From Prostheceraeus crozeri (Eukaryota > Platyhelminthes > Polycladida > Euryleptidae), in assembly GCA_907163375.1 (NCBI GenBank), contig CAJQUW010005245.1, forward strand, positions 434,001-498,000: 64,000 nucleotides of DNA, in the 5' to 3' direction. Both the position numbers and the translations under genes were made by a program. The notes beneath the pieces are model-generated. The model searched no databases. It worked only from the letters and a program-made list of their open reading frames with translations, and was not told where the DNA came from. Position 1 is the first letter of the stretch; each line of letters opens with the position of its first letter. Shown in pieces: positions 11,701 to 23,700 of this stretch.

Positions 11701-14700
11701 TTGGAGTTCAAGGCAATCGAAAAATAATCGGCCGCTTTTTTCTACCCGGGTCCACATTAACTCCACAATATCAGGCCCGGACACCGGCCCGAAAGAATTC
11801 TTTACTTGGGTCGACTGACATAATTTATTGATTAGTGCACTTCACCATCCTTGATGAAAATATCGATTACGATAGTTGAGTGAAATCGCTTTAAAATCAT
11901 TCTACAAAACTGATTATTGATTACATGATTATATGCTGTAGGGCCTATATGTAACATCTATAAGCAAATTAATTACTTTTTAGCAGCAAGGTGAATTTCT
12001 AAACATTTAATACGAAGTAAATTTTCACTTGTTTTAAAAAAATATAGTGCATGTAAAACGCGCTTCTTTGTCACATCTAATTTGAATCTCATTCAATGCA
12101 CCGATGGCTGCTTATTATTGTAAGCTATATTCAGGTTTGTTAAAGCATGGAAAACGAAAACACTGAAGACGTATATTTGAAAAAATTAAGTCATGTAGGT
12201 AACTGAAAAAGTGACGGTAGATTATCTTTCTGAGAAAGTTAGACACAATAAATCAAGGCCCTCTTTTTAGATTACAGGCCGATATAATAAAGTAAAAGTT
12301 AAACGTATCACAGACAGGCCCTCGGCGTCCAGCGACTTCAACGGTCGATGTTCGGATAGCGTCCCCATCCGAACATCGACCCTTTGAAGCTTTAACGTCA
12401 CTACTCCCCAATACTTGATGGTGCTGACATAGTCAGACTTTTCTGGAACGTTGTACTGCTTCTAGTCAGGATGCCCTTCCTGCCGACTTCCAATGACACT
12501 TTAGGGGCTCGAATTCTGGACCAAAAGATCGGTAGGCCAAGCACTTAACCACTGTGACACGGAGCCTCCCTCCCTGATACGTTTAACTTTTACTTTATTA
12601 TATCGGCCTGTAAACTGAAAAGGGAATTTTTGATTACTTTTGTCTAACTTTCTCAAAATTAAGTCACTAGGTCAAAAGTTAAACTAAATATTTAATCCAC
12701 TCGTGTGACCAAAATTCCAGTGAAATGTCACTTGCTAATCGCCAATCGATTATTTGTTTTTTCATATTTGTTGACAAGACATCACATGAATTAATAAAGA
12801 GAATTCAAATGATCAAATGAGGAAGATGTTATGAATTTTAGACACAATAAACATCGGCCCGGGTGCTATATATTTCAGACCCGGCCCCGACCGGCTTCCA
12901 ACTCTGTTCCAAAGTGCTGCTCCAGATTTCATGAAATTCTCAGCTGTACATATTTGAAGTGCGAACTTTCTAATAGTGGTGTTCATTTGATCTAACTGGC
13001 TCATCCTCGTGCTATAAATAGCATCTCAAAATCTAAAATCACCAATTTTGACTGACTTTTGAAAATTCTGACATTATGAAGAATTTTGGCTATAGATCAC
13101 TTGCTGATTGCTACCTGCGACGTGCAGTTACTTGAATGTGCTAAGAAGCTACTTAAGTACATAAAGATATCGATAAGATTTATTTGTGCAAGGAATACGA
13201 CTGAAATATACGTATATAAAATGTGGGGGATCTTCCACCGAAAGCAACATTTCCAATGTATCTGTGAAGTTGCATTCCTCAGTTCTCAATAACTTCAAAT
13301 GTGACTATAAAGAAGTAGACGACGTTGTGGTCTCCATGGCACAGTGTTTAAGTGTTTGGCCCAGAGGTCTGTCGTTCCAGATGTCGAGCCCCGAAAGTGT
13401 CATTGGAAGTCGTCAGGAAGTGCATCCGAACCAAAAGATCACAGCGTTCCAGGTTAAAGTCTGACTGTGTCAAGCCCCCAGCAAGGGGGAGCAGTGACGT
13501 TAAACCATCACGACTTGTAATAACAATAATTGCTTTATTCGAACTTCATATCATTAATTCAGAAGCAGTGGAACAATGTTAAGGGCAGGATAAAATCATA
13601 ATAAACTGAAAATCATGCATACTTTATAAAAGAATTTTTAAAAAGAATAGTCTTGGCTTTAATACGGCGATGTGAATTCCTGAGTCCGCTCTGGACTGAC
13701 GTGTCAAAGATGAAGTTGAGTGGATGGTCTTTGGATTTTACTTTCTTGGCCAGCTTGGTTGCTGACAAATTACAGAAATCACCAAGGTCGCTAGAACAAC
13801 TGAAGCAGAAAATCCTACTCAATCGCCTTTCAAGCCTCGTTAATGTTGAAAACGTGTTTGGCCAATATTACACCAAGTTGGATAAGCATGTGACAGTGCC
13901 GAGAGTGCGGTCAGGGAATCAAGGGAGTTGGTGTCGCTTATTGTCTTTTATTCTCCTTAGATATTCAATTTACATACTTCGACAGACCTTTGTTGTCAAA
14001 AAAGTGACTACTTATAAGTGCCATTATTACTTGAAATCTTACTAAGTAGTGTCTATATAACATTTGAATTTCCAACACTATACGATGTTCATGATATGAT
14101 TCACAGTCTTATAATTATGAAAGACTGCAAATACTCATGTTGAAAAGCGATGCATTTCGTTGAATGCTGTCACACAAAACGTTTGAAAAACGTGCCAATT
14201 TTCAGACATTAAAAAAAAAGTACTTTCAAAATAGGTCATAAATTTGAAAGCGGGCCAAATGTGATGATTTTTTTGTTGAAAGCTTGAAAACACGCCAAAG
14301 TTCCTAAGGTCCTAAAAGCGTTAATAGGTCGTCTTGGATTTACAAGAACCACTGCAAAAACGATTAGCCCCCCCCGTGTCGATCGGGTTGAGACGTGGGC
14401 CTTACGCTTACATACCATAAGAAGACAACTTTCCACAATGCTTGATAAATATCCCAGGAATTCGGTACTCAAAAATAACCCCCACAAAAACAAGTCATTT
14501 TTACACTAATCGCACAATCGTATTTATTTGCTTTCAATGACGGATAACTCAATTGTCTGTAGCATTAAACGTTCCACATGAACCCTAGGAAATCCATTTT
14601 AACAAAGACACAATTTTTAATGATTTAGCAGACGGAATATAGCTGCGCGTCTTGGTGGATTTGAACCGCCGACCACTGGCATTCTAGACCAACGCTCTAC

Positions 14701-17700
14701 CAACTGAGCTAACGACGGGCGACAGTAAGACACAAGTCCTCAATTGAAGAATCTGCGTAATCCAATCAGATGCCTTCATCCCCAAGACAACATATCATTA
14801 ACCGTCAATTCAAACTACTGAAGCAAGATGTCAGTAATTCAAAGCTACCATTCTTTGACAATACTCGAACTTTCACCATTCATCAAGAATGGCATGGAAA
14901 GTGATGCTTCTTGGAAATTCATCTATCCTCCCTAGTCAGGCCGCCTCCGTCACTTCACTGGCATCCAGGATGTCTTCGAAGCAGCTTGAACAGGATACAA
15001 CATCAAATTTGCCTTGATTCCCTCAAAATGTCGATTTACTCCTTCTAAATGTCAGGACCAATAGCTGCCTTTCCAAACGCCTAATATATTTTCGTCTTTC
15101 GACTTAATGTAGAGTGAAACGGTGTAACTCCTGCACAAGGTGACTTCTGTAGCGGAACAATAAAGTGTGATATTGAAGTGGGAAGTCAAGAAAATTTAAG
15201 AAGAAATGTTTCATTCAATTTCCCTTAAATTCCCGGTTTTCACGCATATATCGAATTCCCTGGCACTACCCCGACAATTTTCACCCCAAAGCTATCCAAA
15301 TAAGTAAGAAATGGAATTCTTCATGTTGCTTACGTACGTGATCCAAAAATTAAAGAAATTCTGTTCGAGAGAGAAATCAAAATGAGAAGAATTTGTTTTG
15401 GCTGATATCATTGTTTTCCCCTATCATGATATTCAGAGCTGACACTTACGAAATCCAATCACACCAATGCGCAATAATTCATTGATCGAATTCTCTATCT
15501 TGAAGGAGGCTCAATTGTATAGGATTATCTAATTATGTCTCAGACACAATTAACAAAGCTTGAAGCAATAGCAACATTTTTGATTCCTTATAAAGACGAA
15601 TAAGTTAGATTATTAGACTCCATCGACTTTTACCGCAGAAATCCAAGCGGACAAACAGGTTTCTCTTCCCCATTACTAAAAGTGCATATAAGAGAACTGC
15701 TTTTTTTGCTTATTGTGTATCTTTTTACCATAGTAATGCTATATGTTGATGACTTGTTCCGAATGATTACTTGTGACTTGCAATTCTGGTTTCTACTTGG
15801 AAAATATGAACATTAATTATCATTATTAGATGAAATAAGAGACAGTCGGAAATCGTGTTCATATAGTATCGAATGAAGATGCTCGAATCAAGACTATTTT
15901 CCAAAATGATGATTTCTGATATTGGATGAAATGACAGCTATTCAGGCCTACTCCCATTTTTCAACGGAGGAAGCAACTCAATTTCTAGTCATTCTATTTA
16001 CCTCAGGTTTGGGAAATCAATATTTGTTAATTATTACAAGCGCACTACTTTGGGCGACAGGTCAGTAGTGCATTAAACGTGGTATTTAATATATACCCGT
16101 CGAAATTCCACTTAGTATGCTAAAAAATCTCAAATTTACCCGAGCTTGACTGCAACTTTAAATAGGGAGTTGTGTCGATGTTGAGAGATGTGAACTAGGC
16201 CTACTGATAATTCCTGATATTGGATGAAATGGCAGCTATTTAGGTCTGTTCCCATTTTTCAACTAATGATGCAACTCATTATTTAATCATTCTATTTACA
16301 TTATTTTCCTGAATGATATAATATTTATTGGACCGGGGGCGATTCCAAACCCAATGATTCAGTTTCGCACGAAAATTGTAATGCTTAATCCTTCGATATA
16401 ATGCTATTGGTTCAGCAAACAGTTGTTGCCCGGTTTGTGATGATTTACATTGATATGAAGCAAATTATGTCCAAATAGACGCTAATACTTCTCCCGACCG
16501 AAACCGGTTTGACCAGGATTCGAACACAAGTTAGCTATAAAGTTAAGCAAGTGCTCTATCCACACGGCCAGTCAGGCGGTACTAAGGAAGCCTTGATGTT
16601 AGACAATGTCAACAGTAAGGTATATACTATGTCAAAAATGAATAAATGTGACGTATGATATGTCAAGTATGTTACAGTAAGGTTATGTCATCATGAACGC
16701 TTCTTTTGCACTTGACTAGCCGTGTGGATAGAGAACTTGTTTGACATTCTGATCGCTTCGTTTTCGAATCCTGGTAAGACAAATTGCAGTCAGGTGTCTG
16801 CATCCATTTTGGACATAATTTGTGCCATATCTACGTCAATGGTATTGATTTTACTCAAACATTGATTAAACAATGTCACAAAACGCTCCACATGCAATCG
16901 GCAAATTTCGATTAATTGTGGAATTTCAGCTTACAAGGACACATATATTGTGTTGAATAATTTGTTCGTGTTACCTTGATAAACTGACACTTGAGTGAAT
17001 TTCAATGCTAAGATAAGAATGCAATATGCCACCAGGATAATGAAAGGATTCAACTTGTCTGAATTCATGGCATCGTAACTCTTTCTAAGTTAATATACCC
17101 AATCTACATGTAAATTGCGACATTAGCTATCAATGCACATGCATGGACATCTAGAACACTATCCATGGCTGTCCATGGCACATGTAAGTCAAAATGAAAA
17201 TTTCAGGTGTACATAAACAAACTAAATCTCACTCTGAAGCGAAAGATTCAAATTTTCAAATCAGTTGCCACTCATCTACAAGAATAAAGCGGAAAATAAT
17301 AAATCAAGCTAGTAAGTCAAGAGCACGCATTAAATTAGCTTTCAGGTGCATTGGTACAACATACGTTCGTCATTGAGAGATGACTCCGTGCATGTGCGGT
17401 GGTGGCATCAACCACATCCAGCTGCCACAGTGGGGTCCAGAAACCGTCAGCATATCAGAGGGCGATCGCCTGCTCACAGAGTGAATAAATTCGGTAAACC
17501 TGACAGGAACAACCCAAGGGACGTGGCGTTCAGCGCCGTAAGGCTACGCGCGGGTCGGGTTCCATCTCTGATGCTGTGAGGGCTTTGCATGTGGATGCAA
17601 AAGAGAAGCCAATTCCAATTTTCAGACAGAGAATTTCTTTACAGAATTGATTGACCCTGAGTAATAAAAACACATTATTTCGGATACTATGCATTTGGAA

Positions 17701-20700
17701 CATAAGAAAATAGAAATGCTCGAATGATATATGGCACTAAGAAAAGCTGCATGCCTGCATGCCTTGTAATCAATTGAAATTTAACATGTAGGTGCTTCGG
17801 ATTTTAATAACTGGATTTGTCACAATCAATGTTTTGTGAGGAACAATGATTGTGTGTTCAAAATCACTTCAGTTGACAGTTCTTATATGTGATATAAAGT
17901 TTCATGGTTCGTTCTAGTCATGGTCAGTCATATTCGCGGGAAAAAGAATCATTCCTTTTTTTCGACGTAAATATCTACGAGGGGCGTTCAAAAAAATTCG
18001 TAGAATTGCATACAAATATATATTTCATAAAAACAAAAGTATCACTACTTTTCAATATAGTCTCCCCTAACTTCAATGCACTTAGACCATCGGTGCTCAA
18101 GTGCCCCAATTCCAGCATGGAAGAAGTCTTGTGGCTTGAGGTTGAACCACTCATCCACGGCGAATTTCAGTTCCTCATCGTCTCCAAAGCGCCTTCCCCG
18201 AAGGTCGGTCTTCAAGGCGCGAAACAGGTGGAAGTCGCTTGGGGCCAGATCGGGACTGTAGGCTGGGTGAGCCAACTGTTCGAAGCCCATTTGATTGATT
18301 GTGGCTTGTGCCACGCGGCTCTTGTGCACCGGCGCATTGTCATGGAGGAGGAGCACACCACGAGTCAGCAATCCGCGCCTCTTCTCCTTGATTGCTTGAC
18401 GAAGCTTGACCATCAGATCCGAGTAGTACGCACCAGTGATGGTAGACCTTCTGGGCAAGTAATCGATAAGCAGAAGACCCTTCGAGTCCCAGAAGACTGA
18501 TGCCATCAACTTGCTTGCGGAAGACTGAGTCCGAAACTTCCTTGGAGGTGGCGAGTCTCTGTGCTTCCACTGCATTGAGGCGATCTTGCTCTCAGGGTCC
18601 CAGTGGTGCACCCAGGTTTCATCTCCAGTCACCAGTCGCAGGTGGAAGTCTTCTGGATCCCTCCTGTAAAGCTCCAGAAGTTGTGAGCTGAGTTGCATCC
18701 GCTGCTGTCGATCTTGCACTTGAAGATTTCGAGGCACCCATCTGGCAGACACCTTGGAGAGATGAAGATGATCGTGAAGAATCGTAAAAACGCTCCCTTC
18801 TAAAATGCCAACTTCTACTGCAACTTCTTTGACTTTCAAACGACGATCAGTCATCACAAGGTCCTCCACACGGCGGATGACTTCCGGTGTCGTCACCTCC
18901 AATGGTCGACCCGACCTTGGATCGTCTTCCAAGGATTGATGGCCTCGCTTGAACTCTGCGGCCCACTTGGCGACCGTGGAATATTTGGGAGCATCTTGCT
19001 GGTACACCTTAGCCATCCGTTCCGTGATTTCTGTGGCCGAAGAACCTTCTTTGACAAGGAATTTGATGACGGCTCTGTGTTCAATCAGTGACGATTCCAT
19101 TTTCTACATTGATTCAATGAGTTTGCAGTCTTCTTATAGCTGAACGGACAAAGCAAAGTGAACAGTGTTATGACTGTGAACGTAATTAACATAGATCAAC
19201 TAACACACGAAATTAGAACTTAATTCATCATCTCTAAGCATTTCATTCTACGACCTTATTGAACGTCCCTCGTATTTTTTAAAAAATTACCAAAGCACCC
19301 TAGTTTCGGTCGAGTTTTGGCAATTTTCAAAAAAACTAGATATTCACGTCGAACAAAAAGAGTCATTCTGTTTTCTTCCCACGAATGTGATATAAAGGCC
19401 GATAAAATGAGTCAACACTGTTCATAGAATAACTGCAGACATTTCATCTCAGAGGTTTGTCAGTTATCCGGTTATCATCGCATAGAGCAGTTTATCACAA
19501 TGTCATTCGATCCTAATCACAGCGTGTCATGGATCAAGTTTTCACAGATTACTGCACCTGTCGAATCGACTACGGAATGTGTCGGCATGGAAGGAACCTA
19601 TCTTGGTGACGTTATCGACAGCTCTGGAAATGTTGAGTAAACAGAAGTGTCATTGATACTGTACCTACACAATTATTTTCCTTGTTGGAGTGTCTACCTG
19701 ACGACGCAGTAAATTTAGGATAATAAACACATTGTTTAAATAGTTAAAATATTTCAGCACATTTATTGACGTCTAATGCTCATCGAAAGTGGAAAATAGC
19801 TTGGTTTTGCAGAACGAGATTAGAAGATCGAAAGACTCAAGGGAAATGCAAATGAGCGAGTTGGAAAAATATCGACTTATTTCAAAGAGATCAGTCAGAC
19901 AATTATTATAAGGAGTTATAGATCGAATAATGAGTCGATAATTCTACTTACAGTCAGCTTGACATTTACTTTTTTAATCAAATTCTTTGATAGATGGCTA
20001 TTTGAATTAATTAGTCAACATGATAGAGATAAAAATCTCACACCAGACCACTTGACATCTTCATAATCTACAAATGCGTCGTGGAAATGAGTTTTCCCGA
20101 ATATAAAGTACTGGCAGTTAATATCATAGAGCGCATCGACATCAAATATTTTTAAATCGCTTCAATCATTTGAAAATTGTAATAAGCAAGATCTAAAAAT
20201 GCTTGAAACTCTGTCCGCAACCATCTGTTGGTAGTAATGCCAGGTCGCAGGTGTGCTTCATATACACAGACCAACTATCAACAGCGATACACTTAGAACG
20301 GGAGCTACTGACACTTTCTTCCTAAATTCGCACACTGAGGAGCATGGATTTGTCGATCTTGAAAAGCTGAATGCAAAAATTAAATTCTTGAGTGTCACAG
20401 CCAGTCGCTTTCGGCTATAGGTAAGGTTAAAGGATTCCCATTGGAATCTGATGGTAAAATTCAAGAAATATCTATGGATTGTGAAACACTTGGCAATTTT
20501 CGTACATTTTCTTTTGCAGAATAGAAACTATTTATCAGAATGCCATGAAATTTGAAGCATGATTGAGTTCAGAACATCAATTTCGATATAAAAATTGAAG
20601 TGAGTCACATGATTCAGTATTTGATGTCTGACAGCCGCTACAAAATCAGTAAATTTCATGCTGACTTAATTTTGGCGATTTTACTGACTCACTTCAACTT

Positions 20701-23700
20701 TTATATCGAAGTTGATGTTCTGAACTCAATCATGTTTCAAATTTCATGACATTCTGAGAAATAGTTTCTTTTCTACCAAAGAAAATGTACGAAAATTGCC
20801 AAGTGTTTCACAATCCATAGATATTTCTTGAATTTTACCATCAGATTCCAATGGGAATCCTTTAACCTTACCTATAACCGAGGACGACTGACTGTGTCAC
20901 TCAAGAATTAAATTTTTGCATTCAGCGCTTCAAAATCTACAAATCCATGCTATTAAGCCCTTTGTGTGCGAATTTAGAAAGAAAGTGTCAGTAGCTCCAG
21001 GACTAAGTCATACCCATCCGAAATCTCATGCATCATTTCACTGCATGTATGTCATCGCTGGCTACTCATGTGGCTATGCAGGTGTATGTCCGCATACCTC
21101 TCTTTTGTAGGTATCTGCGGTCATTGTCGAATATGCCGTTTTGACAAACAGACCTCGTTCTCATCTACTGTACCTCAACAATTTAGCAGATAGATCCAAA
21201 AATGAAAGAGTTTCAAATATAAAGTTCATTTACTTTTGTTCTCTGATACATAACAGTAAGGTGAACATTTCGAAGATTAGAAGATCCGTCTGAACAGCTG
21301 ATATCCAAACAGAAAAGTTCTTGAATTGCGATGTCAAAAGAGGAAACATTTAAAGACGTGCTCTAGTTGATCATTTTATGTCATAGAAGTCCACTCTCTC
21401 CATCACAGCAACAGCAACTGAAAATTATTCATGAAGTTAGATACAAAAAAGAATAGAAAACACAACACAGGAAAGAGAACATTCGGGTAAGTTGACAAAG
21501 AATGTTTCCTACATAAGTCAAGGATTTTTGTCTAAATGTAACAATCTTGGATAAAAATTGAGCGTTGTGTCTATGACAAGCCAACAAACTGATTAGATAG
21601 ACAGTGAAATTCTGCCCGTCGGTAGTTAAGAAACGGTTTCAGAGGTCATTGGTCACGCGGACCGATATCTATGATTCATGCAGTTCATAACTCGAGGAAT
21701 CAATGTCGGTTGGGTAGAAAACTGTGTTGCGACCACTCTCGATTAAACTCGCGCTCGTGTAATCGCTCGTTGTGCAACCTTATATAAAAATGAAGTCATA
21801 AAAGTTACATGTAGACGGAAAGTATCCCATTTGACCATATCAGAATTGTCCAGCATTGAAGAAGAACCAGCACTGTCCTTAGTAAGGTAGAATTCCAATC
21901 CAAAGACTGACTGTAATATATGAGTTTACAAGTGACCAGTTAGCATACAGATGACGACTTTCATTTCATATTCTATCAGCTGTTCTGTCTAGACACATTA
22001 TCTACGACGACAATTAGTGGAATTCACATTCATTGAGATCGCTAAGAGGAAGCATGATGGCTTGAATGGAGAATAAAAATCAATGAAAATTCTTCTTGTG
22101 ATGACAGGCGCTTTCAGATCGGTCTTACATTGTAACTGGAAACAAACTTTTATGACAATAAGAATCAAATTTAGAATGGAACCACGTTCTAAATTGACGT
22201 CGACCTATGACGTCAAAGATCACAAGAAATACTCAAGTTTCATATACAAATGCCAAAGTATTGAATTAGCTCATCAGATCTCGATAGCATTAGGGAACTA
22301 CTGTGGTTGACATACATAAGTCTAAGAGACTCCAAGAATAATCGTGCTTCTACTTTCATGCTATCAAAATAAGATTAATAGTTCTCTGCAGCTTCCTGTC
22401 ATTGTCTGAACACTGCTTGAATATTCCTGTGTTGAATTTTCAATGAGTTAACTGACTTCGAAACATTAAAGGTTCAAGTCGACTTTTGATTTAAAGACAT
22501 TTACACACAGAATTAGACAGGTCATCTCTTCTTCCGTTTGACTAGAAAGGAAGCATTGGAACATGTAACGTCACAGAATTAGACAGGTCGTCTCTTCTTC
22601 CGTTTGACTAGAAGAGAAGCATTGGAATATGTAACTTGAATGAAATGGCAGAATCTCCTGACTAAATGCCATAGCAATCGAACAATGAGCAGCCAGTTCA
22701 ACATTTAACACGCCAAATTGTGCGTGCTTCAGTGACTGTTATCAACCACAGTGACTGTTATCACACAGCAAAGAGACACAGACGATGTCACGTTCTACAG
22801 AGAAGTTTGTGAACGTTTTTTCATGCGCCTGCCAACTTTTTTTAAAAATGATCGGAGGACCCAACATTATCGAGAAAACTTTTGAGCAATGATCTGAATT
22901 CTTCGAATCTGAAGGAATCGTGGCGATCGGAGCATTTTGAAGGAATTCAGAGCAATCCGCAAGCGACGCACGACTAGTTTTCCTATCTCTGTAAGGTATT
23001 AGGAATTTCTTTTTGCCCACTTATTAAGTTCCTGCATGTGCCATCTGTTTGAATCAGTCTGCACTTCTAGCAAAGTGATACGATTAAACAATCTAATTCT
23101 GTATGTAACGTTAATGAAATGGCACAATCTGCTGACATAATACCACAGCAATCGAACAATGAGCAGCCAGTTCAACATTTAACACGCCAAATTGTGCGAA
23201 GTTTCAGTGACTTATCAACCGGATCACATTGCAAAGAGACACAGTCGATGTCAAGTTCTACAGAGAAGTTTGTGCACGTTTTTTCGTGCGTCTGCTTACA
23301 GTTTTAATAATGATCGGAGGACCCAACGTTATCGAGAAAACTTTTGCGTAATGATCTGAATTCTTCGAATGTGAATGAATCGTGGCGATCGGAGCATTTT
23401 AAAGGAATTCACAGCAATCCGCGAGCAACGCACGATCATTTTCCCTATCTCTGCAAGGTATTAAAAATTTCTTTTTGTTCACTTAGTAAGATCCTGCATG
23501 TGCCATCGCTTTGAATCAGTTTGATGCGGTTAGACAATCTAATTCTGCGCATTTACATGAAGACATTCTATCAGAATAATGCCGAAATGCATCTGAAATA
23601 TCTTCACCTTACATCTCTTTGCTGTATTTTATTCAATTTTTCAACTTCAAATATTCAAAATGAAATGTCAGTCCACAGAAGGATTTAAAAAGCCCATTTT

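Noticed and set aside
13653-14045. 130-codon open frame as a gene
   Set aside because: No recognised domain and no splice or repeat support; kept only as an unexplained stretch.
18904-19100. Plus-strand open frames inside the mariner at 18-19 kb
   Set aside because: They are opposite-strand shadows of the transposase.
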